From Candidatus Pelagibacterales bacterium (GTDB lineage Bacteria; Pseudomonadota; Alphaproteobacteria; TMED109): a stretch of DNA of 64,000 bases. The position numbers and the translations under genes were made by a program. The stretch is taken from the NCBI GenBank assembly GCA_002715505.1, contig PAZF01000002.1, positions 47,603 to 111,602 of the forward strand, written 5' to 3'. The notes beneath the pieces were generated by a model. That model saw only the letters and a program-made list of their open reading frames with translations. It did not search any database and was not told the origin of the DNA. Below are positions 52,359 to 61,331 of this stretch, one piece after another; within the stretch, counting starts at the first letter, position 1, and every line of letters begins with the position of its first letter.

Positions 52359-53142
52359 ATTGAATTAATATATCTTGAATAAATTCATCTACATAATCAA
52401 TTACAACTTTTGAAAATTCTAGATGTGGTGAATGTTTGCAGTTTTCTATCATAATTTTTCTTACGTAAGTATTAGCAAATTTTTCTATTAAATTTAATTG
52501 TCTTATAGTTCCGTATTGATCTTTGTCGCCTTGCAAAAGCAAGATAGGACAGCTGATATTTTTAATTATATTGGTAATATTCCAAGCAGAAAAGCTTTTT
52601 GAAAGCCAGACATTACACCAAGAAAAAAATGATATATCTGGATTATTATGATATTTTTTAAGTTTTTCTCTTAGGATGCTGTTTTTCCATTTTTTTTTAA
52701 TATTTTTAATTTCATTAATTGTAATTGGCTCTACTATCACATGAGGTGCTTCAAGAATTAATGCTTTACAAGGCAAACTATTTCCAGCATAAATTAAGGC
52801 TATAGAAGCCCCATCAGAATGCCCTAATAGAATTGGATTGCTGTTGCTATATTTTTTTATTATTTTGGGCAAATAATACAATGCTTCTTCATTCATAAAG
52901 TCAGTCGTTTTTTCTTTTTTATTAATAGAAGAGTTTCCCATTCCTAGTCTAGAATAAACAATGATATTATTGCTAAGTCTTTGCGATAGTTTCTCGGGCC
53001 AATCTTTCCACATTTTTACACAACCAAGTCCCTCATGAAGGAGTATAATTGTATTTTTTTCTGTAGAATTTTTATTATTCATAAAACAGCGTACTTCTAT
53101 TTTATTTTTTCCTACTTCTAAATATTCATTGTAGATTTTCAT
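52345..53142 (-). CDS. Alpha/beta hydrolase of the box cluster (possible lactone or ester hydrolase)
   Basis: 265 residues. IILLHEGLGCVKMWKDWPEKL gives the oxyanion region, LGHSDGASIALIYAG is the Ser-type nucleophile elbow (GHSDG), LLLQGDKDQYG holds the acid and CKHSPHLE the His. Box clusters of betaproteobacteria also carry an alpha/beta hydrolase thought to open a lactone side product. It overlaps the benzoate-CoA ligase by one base, so it is tightly coupled. Confidence 0.85.
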   Translation of the reverse strand: MKIYNEYLEVGKNKIEVRCFMNNKNSTEKNTIILLHEGLGCVKMWKDWPEKLSQRLSNNIIVYSRLGMGNSSINKKEKTTDFMNEEALYYLPKIIKKYSNSNPILLGHSDGASIALIYAGNSLPCKALILEAPHVIVEPITINEIKNIKKKWKNSILREKLKKYHNNPDISFFSWCNVWLSKSFSAWNITNIIKNISCPILLLQGDKDQYGTIRQLNLIEKFANTYVRKIMIENCKHSPHLEFSKVVIDYVDEFIQDILIQYDQV

Positions 53143-54683
53143 TAATCCCTTAGCTTGTATCTTTGAATTTTACCTGTAGCAGTTTTTGGCAATGATAATA
53201 CAAATTCATACCATCTAGGATATTTGAATGGTGTTAATATATTCTTAACATGCATGGTAAGTTCTTTTTCTAATTTTTTGCTGTCTTTTAAATTAGTATT
53301 TAAAACAATATAAGCTTTAGGTTTTAATAGATTATCTTTATTCAACTTACCTACAACCGCTACTTCTAATACTGATGGATGGCTTTGTAGAGCAGCTTCA
53401 ATTTCAAATGGTGAAACATATTGTCCTGACACTTTCATCATGTCATCTGTCCTACCACAATAAGTGTAAACATTATCATTATTTTTAATATATTTATCAC
53501 CTGTTCTTGTCCATTCTCCTTTAAATGTTAAGTTAGTTTTTGTTGGTTTATTCCAATACTCTTTTGCAGAGGTAGGTCCTTTAATTTCAAGTTCTCCAAT
53601 TTCTCCAGGGATAGCCTCGGTATTATTATCTTTTATTAATCTTGCAGTATATCCTGGCACCGGTTTTCCTGATGAACCTGGATGCAAATCATCTATCTTA
53701 TTAGATATAAAGATGTGAAGCATTTCAGTCGAACCAATGCCATCTAAAACTTTGCTTCCAATTACATCATGCCATTTTTTACAAAGATGTTCAGGCAGTG
53801 CTTCGCCAGCAGAAACAGACAATCGTACTGTTTCAAAATTTTTTACATTTAAATTATTATTAAGCATAGCTGCATATAAAGTTGGCACTCCAAAAAATAA
53901 TGTTACGCTTTTATCCTTTATAACATTTGCTACCAACTCTGGCGTAGGTCTGTCCTTTACTAAAATACTAGTCCCCCCTGCATAAAGCGGGAAAGTGAGC
54001 GAATTGCCTAACCCATAAGCAAAAAAAAGTTTTGCTGCAGAATAAAAGACATCACTCTCTTTTATTTTAAGTATATTAACTGCATATAACTGAGCAGTAT
54101 TTATAAGACTTTGATGTAGATGAATAGTGCCTTTAGGTTTACCAGTAGATCCTGATGAATAAAGCCAAAAACAAGGAGAGTTTTTATTTGTTTGAGCAGG
54201 AGGATGATTGCTCTCTTTTTTAGAAAACATCTCTTTAATATTAAAAAAATTTTTGACTTCTTTATGATCTCCGTCATTGAAATTTGAATATATGAAAAAA
54301 TTTTTATTATTTTCTTTTTTTATTTCTGAGAATATTTTTAACAACTCGTTTGAACAAATTACTGCCTTGGCATTAGAGTCATCGATCATATATTTCAGGT
54401 CATTTTTTTGTAACATAGTATTTACGCAAATAGGAATTATTCCAGCCCAGATTGATCCTAAAAAGCAAATCGGAAAATCTACAGTATCATACATACATAG
54501 AATAATTTTATCATTTCTAGCTAATCCAGATTTAAGCAAACTAAAAGAAAAGTTTTGAACTTTTATTTTAAGTTCTAAAAAAGAAATTTTTTCAACATCA
54601 TCTTCAAAAGCAATTTTGTTAGGAATATTATGTGAATTTTTTTCTAATAATTCATATGCAGCATTATATTGTTTTAATATCAT
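53142..54683 (-). CDS. bclA: Benzoate-CoA ligase
   Basis: 513 residues, the usual size. AMP-binding motif WLYSSGSTGKPKGTIHLHQSL, a second block LDGIGSTEMLHIFISN and the C-terminal PKTATGKIQRYKLRD with the catalytic Lys are those of the benzoate-CoA ligase family (EC 6.2.1.25); the HIF segment after GSTEML is typical of BclA/BadA. It forms benzoyl-CoA in the cytoplasm from benzoate, ATP and CoA and so feeds BoxB. It lies 20 bp after the flavodoxin gene. Related substituted benzoates may also be substrates. Confidence 0.92.
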   Translation of the reverse strand: MILKQYNAAYELLEKNSHNIPNKIAFEDDVEKISFLELKIKVQNFSFSLLKSGLARNDKIILCMYDTVDFPICFLGSIWAGIIPICVNTMLQKNDLKYMIDDSNAKAVICSNELLKIFSEIKKENNKNFFIYSNFNDGDHKEVKNFFNIKEMFSKKESNHPPAQTNKNSPCFWLYSSGSTGKPKGTIHLHQSLINTAQLYAVNILKIKESDVFYSAAKLFFAYGLGNSLTFPLYAGGTSILVKDRPTPELVANVIKDKSVTLFFGVPTLYAAMLNNNLNVKNFETVRLSVSAGEALPEHLCKKWHDVIGSKVLDGIGSTEMLHIFISNKIDDLHPGSSGKPVPGYTARLIKDNNTEAIPGEIGELEIKGPTSAKEYWNKPTKTNLTFKGEWTRTGDKYIKNNDNVYTYCGRTDDMMKVSGQYVSPFEIEAALQSHPSVLEVAVVGKLNKDNLLKPKAYIVLNTNLKDSKKLEKELTMHVKNILTPFKYPRWYEFVLSLPKTATGKIQRYKLRD

Positions 54684-54703
54684 TATTTAAAGTTACTAGA
54701 ATT

Positions 54704-55162
54704 TTACAAAACTGTAAGTATTTTTTCTTTAAACCAACTTACACCGGCTTCTTCAGGTAAAGTACCATTAGAAGCATCGTGAAAAAATGACTCTTCAATT
54801 TTTATTGCATTTAAATCGAGAAAAATTTTTTCAAACTTTTTTCCTCCAAAAGCAAATGTATCTTTATAAGTCATATCGCCCAATCCAAATAAAGCAAATT
54901 TTATGTGTTCCAGATTAGGAGAATTTTCTTTTAATTTTTCATAAAAACTTTTGGCTCCGTCAGGTACATCGCCTTGGCCATATGTAGATGATATTAATAT
55001 TATTGGTATTTTCTGATTAAGAAGGCACTCATAATCTAAATTATCTAATTCTGTTATATTAGTTTCAATGTCTTCTTCTTTACAAACGTCGGCAATTTCA
55101 TCTGCCACTATTAAAGCTGTACCTGTCATTGAAGCAACATAAATATCTATTTTTTTTTTCAT
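54704..55162 (-). CDS. Flavodoxin-like FMN protein beside boxBC
   Basis: 152 residues of a single flavodoxin domain. FMN phosphate loop VASMTGTALIVADEIAD (9-25), ISSTYGQGDVPDGA (second loop) and FALFGLGDMTYKDTFAFGGKKFEKIF are intact. The MioC/CysJ-domain-like small form carries one electron at a time. It heads the operon that contains benzoate-CoA ligase and diverges from boxC by 121 bp. BoxA, the usual NADPH-dependent electron donor of BoxB, is not in the window, so this flavodoxin is a candidate donor (inference). Confidence 0.85.
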   Translation of the reverse strand: MKKKIDIYVASMTGTALIVADEIADVCKEEDIETNITELDNLDYECLLNQKIPIILISSTYGQGDVPDGAKSFYEKLKENSPNLEHIKFALFGLGDMTYKDTFAFGGKKFEKIFLDLNAIKIEESFFHDASNGTLPEEAGVSWFKEKILTVL

Positions 55163-55202
55163 AATTACCCTTATACAAAAAAAAGTTTAATTTAAATAAA
55201 AA

Positions 55203-55229
55203 TGAATTATAATTCAAAAAATTATAATT
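55203..55229. promoter_or_regulatory. Paired palindromes in the flavodoxin/boxC divergent promoter
   Basis: TGAATTATAATTCA (55203-55216) is a perfect 14-bp palindrome and AATTATAATT (55220-55229) a perfect 10-bp one with the same core; their centres are 15 bp apart. They lie just upstream of TATAAT at 55246-55251, a candidate boxC -10 box, so they would overlap the -35 region. A binding site for a dimeric regulator is likely; the HTH protein at 59823 is one candidate. In such AT-rich DNA chance palindromes occur. Confidence 0.4.
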
Positions 55230-55283
55230 GTGAGTGTCTTTTTTCTATAATATATATATATTATTTAATTGTGGAGTAAAGGT

Positions 55284-56933
55284 TTGATTACATTTGAAAG
55301 AGAATTTGATTGTTATAAGCATTGGGATGTAAAAATTAATAGAAGCATTGCTACTCTTTATCTTAATGTTTCAGAAAAAGAAGGCATAAGACCTGGATAT
55401 GAATTAAAGCTAAATTCTTATGATTTGGGTGTAGATATAGAATTAAATGATATTGTACAAAGAATCAGATTTGAGTTTCCTGTTGTTAAGGTAGTAGTAA
55501 TTACCTCAAGCCAAGACAAAAATTTTTCTGCAGGGGCTAATATTTATATGCTAGGAATGTCTGAACATTCTTGGAAAGTTAATTTTTGTAAATTTACCAA
55601 TGAAACTAGAAATAGTTTTGAAGACTCAAGCAAATCTGGGTCTTTAAAATTCATTGCTGCAATCAATGGAATTTGTGCAGGAGGAGGTTACGAAGTTGCC
55701 TTAGCATGTGATGAAATCCTACTTGTTGATGATAGATCTAGCACAGTAAGTTTACCAGAAGTTCCATTATTAGGGGTTTTACCGGGAACCGGTGGTCTTA
55801 CCAGATTAACAGATAAAAGAAAAGTAAGAAAAGACTTAGCAGATATATTTTGTACTAACGCAGATGGAGTTAGAGGTAAAAAAGCACTTGATTGGAAACT
55901 AGTAGATTTTATTGCTCCTCCTTCAAAATTTAATGATCTGGTAGATAAAAGATCAATGGAAATTGCTAATAATGTAAAATTAAGAAATGGAAAGGAAGGA
56001 ATAAAACTCTTAAAGTTAAAATGCCAAATTGAAAATGACAATATCAATTATGAGACCATTTCATGTGCTTTAAATAGAGACAAAAGAATAGCTGAAATTA
56101 CTATAAATGGGCCTAAAGTTTCTGATGTTTGTGATATCAACAGTATAATACAAAAAGGATGTGACTGGTGGGTGCTAAAGTTTATTAGAGAACTTGATGA
56201 TTTAATTTTAAACCTAAGAACTAATGAATTAGAAATAGGCGTACTAACAATTAAATCTAGAGGTGACATTGAACATATTAATAAAGTTACTGAGACATTA
56301 GTTAGTCATAAAAATAATTGGTTTATAAATGAAACAATAGGGTTTATGAGAAGAACTTTTTCAAGGTTAGATATATCGTCTAGATCAATTTTTACAATAG
56401 TTGATAATAAAAGTTGTTTTGGAGGATTTTTATCAGAACTACTTTTTTCTGCCGATCGAACCTATATGTTGAACAATTCATTGAAAGATAATAATAAAAA
56501 TGGACCATTTATCAGTTTATGTAAACTTAACTTTGAGCTGCTAGAAATGGTTAATGGGCAAACAAGATTGCAAACTAGATTTAATGAAGACAAGCATAAA
56601 TTAGAAAACCTTGAAAATATTACTAATAGAATTCTTAATGCTGAAGAAGCATATAAAAATGACCTTATTACTGTGATACCAGATGACTTAGATTGGAAAG
56701 AAGAAATTAGGCTTAGTATAGAAGAAAGAACCTCTTTTTCACCTGATGCACTTACTGGGTTAGAGGCTAATTTAAGGTTTCCTGGAAAAGAGTCATGTGA
56801 AACAAAAATTTTTGGAAGACTTTCTGCTTGGCAGAATTGGATTTTTAATAGGCCAAATGCATCAAGTGAAAAAGGAGCTTTAAAGCTTTTTGGAACTGGA
56901 ACAAAAGCTAAATTTGATAATAAAAGGGTGTAA
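55284..56933 (+). CDS. boxC: 2,3-epoxybenzoyl-CoA dihydrolase BoxC
   Basis: 549 residues from TTG 55284, which has GGAG 7 bases upstream; TTG 55269 is a weaker option because the site would lie inside the gene. The protein opens ITFEREFDCYKHWDV, and ALKLNSYDLGVDIEL-like ELKLNSYDLGVDIELND is a BoxC hallmark. Crotonase oxyanion loops: ITSSQDKNFSAGANIYML and INGICAGGGYEVALACDE, then EVPLLGVLPGTGGLTRL. It hydrolyses 2,3-epoxybenzoyl-CoA to 3,4-dehydroadipyl-CoA semialdehyde and formate, opening the ring without O2. boxB follows 2 bp later. Confidence 0.95.
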   Translation: MITFEREFDCYKHWDVKINRSIATLYLNVSEKEGIRPGYELKLNSYDLGVDIELNDIVQRIRFEFPVVKVVVITSSQDKNFSAGANIYMLGMSEHSWKVNFCKFTNETRNSFEDSSKSGSLKFIAAINGICAGGGYEVALACDEILLVDDRSSTVSLPEVPLLGVLPGTGGLTRLTDKRKVRKDLADIFCTNADGVRGKKALDWKLVDFIAPPSKFNDLVDKRSMEIANNVKLRNGKEGIKLLKLKCQIENDNINYETISCALNRDKRIAEITINGPKVSDVCDINSIIQKGCDWWVLKFIRELDDLILNLRTNELEIGVLTIKSRGDIEHINKVTETLVSHKNNWFINETIGFMRRTFSRLDISSRSIFTIVDNKSCFGGFLSELLFSADRTYMLNNSLKDNNKNGPFISLCKLNFELLEMVNGQTRLQTRFNEDKHKLENLENITNRILNAEEAYKNDLITVIPDDLDWKEEIRLSIEERTSFSPDALTGLEANLRFPGKESCETKIFGRLSAWQNWIFNRPNASSEKGALKLFGTGTKAKFDNKRV

Positions 56934-56935
56934 AT

Positions 56936-58363
56936 ATGAGTAAATTAAACTATCAAGAAAGAATTCCTAATAATGTTGATTTAAGTAATGACTTATCATT
57001 ACAAAGAGCCCTTGAACACTGGCAACCAAAATTTAAAAATTGGTGGCAAGAAATGGGTCCAGAAGGTTTTCAAGGAAATGATGTTTATTTAAGAACTGCA
57101 ATTTCAGTTGATACGGCTGGATGGGCTTCTTATGGAAAAGTTAAAATGCCTGATTACAGATGGGGTATTTTTTTAGCTGATCCAGTAAAAGATAAAAAAA
57201 TACATTTCGGAGACTCAATAGGAAAACCTGTTTGGCAAGAAGTTCCAGGTGATTACAGATCAATTTTAAGACGCTTAATTGTTACTCAAGGTGATACAGA
57301 ACCTGCATCTGTAGAACAACAAAGATTATTAGGAAAAACTTGCCCATCATTATTTGATCTCAGAAACTTGTTTCAGGTTAATGTAGAAGAAGGAAGACAC
57401 CTATGGGCTATGGTTTATTTATTACATGCTTATTTTGGAAGAGATGGAAGAGAGGAAGCTGAAGCATTATTAGAAAGAAATTCTGGAGATGAAGATAATC
57501 CAAGAATATTGGGAACTTTTAATGAACCTATTTCTGATTGGGTAAGTTTTTACATGTTTACATACTTTACTGATAGAGATGGTAAATACCAATTAAAATC
57601 CTTAGCAGAAAGTAGTTTTGACCCTTTAGCAAGAACGTGCCAATTCATGCTCACAGAAGAAGCACATCACATGCAAGTTGGAGAGTCGGGAATTACTAGA
57701 ATGATAGAAAGAACATTAGAAGTAATGAAACAACTTAAAACAGATTCTGTTGATGCTATTAGAAATGCAGGTGCTATTGATTTACCTACAATACAAAAAT
57801 ATATTAATTTTTGGTTTTCTTCTTCACTAGATCTTTTTGGATCAGAAATTTCAACAAATGCTGCGACCGCTTTTGCTAATGGCTTAAAAGGAAGGCCTGA
57901 TGAATTTAGATTTAAAGATCATAGCGAGAAAAATACATTTTATAAAATAGAAAACTTTGTTGATAACAAGATAGTTATTCAAGATATTCCAATGAGAAAT
58001 GCTATGAACGAAATTACAAGAGTAGCATATGTAGACGATTGTAATATAGGAGTAAAAAGATGGAATCGTCTGATTAGTAAAAATGGCTATGAAGATTTTA
58101 CTTTATCGCTCCCAAGTACAAAATTTAGAAGAAGTATTGGGATTTGGTCTAATTTACATGTAGATCCTCGTGGTAATTTATTAGACAATAAAACATATAA
58201 TAAACAACTGTCTTCTTGGTTGCCATCTGAACAAGATAAAAGCTTTATTAAAAGTTTAATGAAACAAGAGCTTGAACCAGGAAAAGTTGCAAGTTGGATA
58301 GCTAACCCACGAAGGGGGATTAACAATAATGACATATCATTTAAATATGTTGATTTAAATTAA
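56936..58363 (+). CDS. boxB: Benzoyl-CoA 2,3-epoxidase oxygenase subunit BoxB
   Basis: 475 residues, normal length. The di-iron carboxylate site is visible: Glu122, then EEGRH (Glu152, His155) and EEAHHM (Glu241/242, His245), at the spacing of characterised BoxB. It epoxidises benzoyl-CoA with O2 and two electrons in the cytoplasm. In Azoarcus these come from NADPH through the Fe-S flavoprotein BoxA; no boxA is found here. The gene sits 2 bp after boxC, the order C-B being reversed relative to the A-B-C arrangement of other bacteria. Confidence 0.97.
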   Translation: MSKLNYQERIPNNVDLSNDLSLQRALEHWQPKFKNWWQEMGPEGFQGNDVYLRTAISVDTAGWASYGKVKMPDYRWGIFLADPVKDKKIHFGDSIGKPVWQEVPGDYRSILRRLIVTQGDTEPASVEQQRLLGKTCPSLFDLRNLFQVNVEEGRHLWAMVYLLHAYFGRDGREEAEALLERNSGDEDNPRILGTFNEPISDWVSFYMFTYFTDRDGKYQLKSLAESSFDPLARTCQFMLTEEAHHMQVGESGITRMIERTLEVMKQLKTDSVDAIRNAGAIDLPTIQKYINFWFSSSLDLFGSEISTNAATAFANGLKGRPDEFRFKDHSEKNTFYKIENFVDNKIVIQDIPMRNAMNEITRVAYVDDCNIGVKRWNRLISKNGYEDFTLSLPSTKFRRSIGIWSNLHVDPRGNLLDNKTYNKQLSSWLPSEQDKSFIKSLMKQELEPGKVASWIANPRRGINNNDISFKYVDLN

Positions 58364-58378
58364 AGGCTAATAAAGTAA

Positions 58379-59809
58379 TTAATTAGGCTTAATTCCTACA
58401 ATAGCTTTATTTTCTAAAAAATCATCAATTCCATATTTGCCCCACTCTCTTCCATTGCCTGATTTTTTATAGCCTCCAAAAGGTGCCTTTTGATTAACTG
58501 GAGCATAATTAATATGTACCATTCCGGTTCTAATTTGCTTAGCTAAAGAAATTGCTTTATCTATACTTGATGAAGATATATACCCAGCTAAGCCATACTC
58601 AGAGTCATTAGCCAATTTTATTACTTCACTTTCATTTTCATACCCTATTATAACTAATACTGGCCCAAAAATTTCTTCTTTAGCAATTTTCATGTTATTT
58701 TCAACATTTGCAAAAATAGTAGGTAATACAAAATATCCTTTTTTAATATTTTTTGGAAAATTATTTCCTCCGACAACTAACGTCGCTCCTTCATTTATAC
58801 CTAAATTAATATAATACTTAACTTTTTCAAATTGATTTTTGTTAGCTAAAGGACCTAAAGTTGTCTCTGGAGAATTAGGATCGCCAACTATTATTGATTT
58901 TATTATTTCCTTTGATAAATTTATTGCATCTTCCATTTTTTCATTTGGAATAATCATTCTAGTAGGAGCATTGCATGACTGCCCAGAATTACTCATACAT
59001 CCAATTACTCCTTTTCTGAAAGATTTTTCAAAATCAGCATCTCTTAAAATGATATTTGCAGACTTTCCTCCCAATTCTTGAGTAACCCTTTTTACAGTAT
59101 CAGCAGAATTTTTAGCTACAGAAATACCTGCTTTGGTAGAGCCAGTAAATGAAATCATATCTATTTCTGAATGTTTGCTCATTGCTACGCCCAGCTTGCT
59201 ATCACCTTGTAATAAATTAAACACACCTCCAGGAACTCCTGCCTCATGCATAATCTCAGTAAAAATTATTGAACTTAAAGGCGCTATCTCACTAGGTTTT
59301 AAAATTAAGGTACATCCTGCGGCAAGAGCAGGTGCAACTTTACAAGCTATCTGATTTATTGGCCAATTCCATGGTGTAATGAGGCCACAAACTCCTACAG
59401 GTTCCTTCGTAATTATTGTAGCTTCATCTATTGCCTCCTCAAAATTAAATTTTTTTAAAGCACTTAAGGTGCTCAAAAAGTGTCCTAGCCCAGATGGCGC
59501 CTGAGCTTTCTTAGAAAGATTAATTGGAGATCCCATTTCTAATGAGATAACAGTAGCTAAATCATCTATCCTTTTCTTAAAGACTTCAATTATATTATTA
59601 AATAAATCAATTTTTTGACTCAATGTTATAATAGAGTAACTTTCAAATGCATTTTTTGCAGACTTTACAGCAAAGTTTAAATCAATTTCATTAGCTAATA
59701 ATATTTCTGTAATAACTTCTTCGGTCGCTGGATTAACAACAGGAACTATCTCATTTCCATTTCCGCTAGACCATTTACCATTTACATAAATTTTCTTAGT
59801 ATTATTCAT
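58379..59809 (-). CDS. Aldehyde dehydrogenase, candidate for the box-pathway semialdehyde
   Basis: 476 residues from ATG 59809. NAD(P)-dependent ALDH family: TPWNWPINQIACKVAPALAAG (cofactor), ISFTGSTKAG, Glu in TQELGGKSANI and nucleophilic Cys in NSGQSCNAPTRM are complete. The box pathway needs a dehydrogenase (BoxD) for 3,4-dehydroadipyl-CoA semialdehyde; this gene, convergent with boxB (16 bp), is a candidate although it belongs to the general ALDH group and not visibly to BoxD. Benzaldehyde is another possible substrate. The regulator gene precedes it by 14 bp. Confidence 0.9.
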   Translation of the reverse strand: MNNTKKIYVNGKWSSGNGNEIVPVVNPATEEVITEILLANEIDLNFAVKSAKNAFESYSIITLSQKIDLFNNIIEVFKKRIDDLATVISLEMGSPINLSKKAQAPSGLGHFLSTLSALKKFNFEEAIDEATIITKEPVGVCGLITPWNWPINQIACKVAPALAAGCTLILKPSEIAPLSSIIFTEIMHEAGVPGGVFNLLQGDSKLGVAMSKHSEIDMISFTGSTKAGISVAKNSADTVKRVTQELGGKSANIILRDADFEKSFRKGVIGCMSNSGQSCNAPTRMIIPNEKMEDAINLSKEIIKSIIVGDPNSPETTLGPLANKNQFEKVKYYINLGINEGATLVVGGNNFPKNIKKGYFVLPTIFANVENNMKIAKEEIFGPVLVIIGYENESEVIKLANDSEYGLAGYISSSSIDKAISLAKQIRTGMVHINYAPVNQKAPFGGYKKSGNGREWGKYGIDDFLENKAIVGIKPN

Positions 59810-59822
59810 ATTAACCAATAAG

Positions 59823-60308
59823 TTAAGAAGTTCTATTATCTAAGCTACTCACAAATTTTAAAAAATCAACTACCATTGCTGTCTCTTTAAGATTAAATTC
59901 ATTGGTTAATTTTTTATTATTTTCTTCACTAGCGTAAAACTCTACACCTGTTTGTTTTTTATATCTAACCCATTTTTTTTTAATTAGTTTTTTTACATTT
60001 CTTCTAACAGTTTCTAAAGGTAATCCAGTAAGCTCTGATATAAGAGTATAAGTTAAAATATATTTTTTATTTTTTTTGATTCTATTTTCCTTTAACCACT
60101 TTTTTACAATTTGTTCTCTTTTATGCTCATTACCTCCTTCAGTAACTAGCAAAAAATTATGCCATGCTACTACTTGCAATACTAGATAAGCATTTGCATT
60201 TCCTAATAATTTAATAGCTTCATAAGATCTATTTATTTCTAACTGAAGAAAATTCTTCCATATTAAATCATAATTATTCTTGAAATTATTTTCCAAAAAA
60301 TTTTTCAT
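59823..60308 (-). CDS. HTH transcriptional regulator, likely for the box region
   Basis: 161 residues from ATG 60308 (ATG 60320 is possible). The helix-turn-helix region YTLISELTGLPLETVRRNVKKLIKKKWVRY (about 100-130) has the winged-helix form of MarR/Crp-type regulators. The N-terminal helices lack a recognisable ligand pocket. It is next to the aldehyde dehydrogenase (14 bp) and is the only regulator among the catabolic genes, so it may bind the palindromes at 55203-55229. BoxR, the usual regulator, is not seen. Confidence 0.7.
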   Translation of the reverse strand: MKNFLENNFKNNYDLIWKNFLQLEINRSYEAIKLLGNANAYLVLQVVAWHNFLLVTEGGNEHKREQIVKKWLKENRIKKNKKYILTYTLISELTGLPLETVRRNVKKLIKKKWVRYKKQTGVEFYASEENNKKLTNEFNLKETAMVVDFLKFVSSLDNRTS

Positions 60309-60353
60309 GTAGTATCTCATTTTGAGTATATATCTAATTGCGCTATAATTAAA

Positions 60354-60623
60354 GTGATTTATGATATAAGAATGGTAGAGTATGATTTAAATCAAGTCTT
60401 GATACGAAAAGGCTTAGTTAATGAGGTTTACCATATAGTAGAGAAAAAAATGGTAAACAATATTTTACATTATGTATTAAAATCTCAAAACTCTAGCGAC
60501 GTTATTTTAAGTTGTCATGCAATTGATAAAGACTTTTTAACTCAAGATGAATTTTCTATATTCAAGAAAAAAAGAACTTTTGCAGAAACGTTTAGAAAAA
60601 AAATATCTAACCTAATTTCATAA
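60354..60623 (+). CDS. Hypothetical protein
   Basis: 89 residues from GTG 60354, or 83 from ATG 60372. It is divergent from the regulator gene, whose ATG lies 46 bp away. The sequence is polar and folded-looking (LIRKGLVNEVYHIVEKKMVNN, DFLTQDEFSIFKKKRTFAETF), with one Cys and no export signal. No family is recognised. Confidence 0.5.
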   Translation: MIYDIRMVEYDLNQVLIRKGLVNEVYHIVEKKMVNNILHYVLKSQNSSDVILSCHAIDKDFLTQDEFSIFKKKRTFAETFRKKISNLIS

Positions 60624-60694
60624 AAATAAAATTTAGTTTTTCTAATTAAAAAGTTATATTGATTTTATTATAATTTTTATAAAGGAATTAAATT

Positions 60695-61213
60695 ATGACT
60701 TTAAGATATCTGTATATAATTTTATTTGGAATATATATTTCGTTTCAATTAAAAGCTGACAATCACAGTCTTGAATTAAAACCCGTTATCAATTTGTCTC
60801 TGGCAAAAACTATGGCTGACGCTTGCGAGACAGATCAGCTAAAGAATGGTTATAACCCAGTAAATATTGCTATTGTTGACGCTGGAGGAGATTTAGTTTT
60901 GTTTAGAAGACAAAATAATGCTTTTTTGTTAAGCATTGATATAGCTCAAAAAAAAGCAAAGTCTTCTGCAGGCATACCCTATCCTACTAGAAAGATAGAA
61001 GAAATAGTTTATGGAAAAAAAGATGGTAAACCAGGAAGAGCACCTGGCTTAGCTCACTCAAAAGATATAGTTGCTTTTGCAGGAGGATTACCAATTAAAA
61101 CAAAAAATGGACATCTTTTAGGAGCCATTGGGATAAGCGGTGCTACAGCAGACCAAGATGAAAAATGTGCAGCTGCAGGAATAAAGGCAGTAGAAGATAT
61201 ACTAGATAACTAA
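60695..61213 (+). CDS. Exported HbpS/GlcG-like haem-binding-fold protein
   Basis: 172 residues with a signal peptide (LYIILFGIYISFQLKAD). The family pattern is complete: LSLAKTMADACETDQL, NIAIVDAGGDLVLFRRQNNAF, AQKKAKSSAGIPYPTRKI, FAGGLPIKTKNGHLLGAIGISGAT and CAAAGIKAVEDIL. HbpS-like proteins bind haem or cobalamin-like ligands and sense redox state, and GlcG is of unknown function. AAAGGAA precedes the ATG. Independent gene. Confidence 0.85.
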   Translation: MTLRYLYIILFGIYISFQLKADNHSLELKPVINLSLAKTMADACETDQLKNGYNPVNIAIVDAGGDLVLFRRQNNAFLLSIDIAQKKAKSSAGIPYPTRKIEEIVYGKKDGKPGRAPGLAHSKDIVAFAGGLPIKTKNGHLLGAIGISGATADQDEKCAAAGIKAVEDILDN

Positions 61214-61280
61214 CCTGATTTAATTTAATTAAATTTCAAGAGTAATTTAGCTTTTATTTTTTTAATTATGAGTTAGGTCT

Positions 61281-61296
61281 GAGGCTACCTCTTTTT
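61281..61296 (+). terminator. Weak Rho-independent terminator
   Basis: GAGG-CTA-CCTC (61281-61291) is a 4-bp GC stem with a tri-loop followed directly by TTTTT. It lies 67 bp after the HbpS-like gene stop and before the caspase gene. The stem is short but GC-rich for this AT-rich sequence. Confidence 0.35.
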
Positions 61297-61331
61297 GTTT
61301 AAAAATTCTCACATCTTGATATTATAACTTT

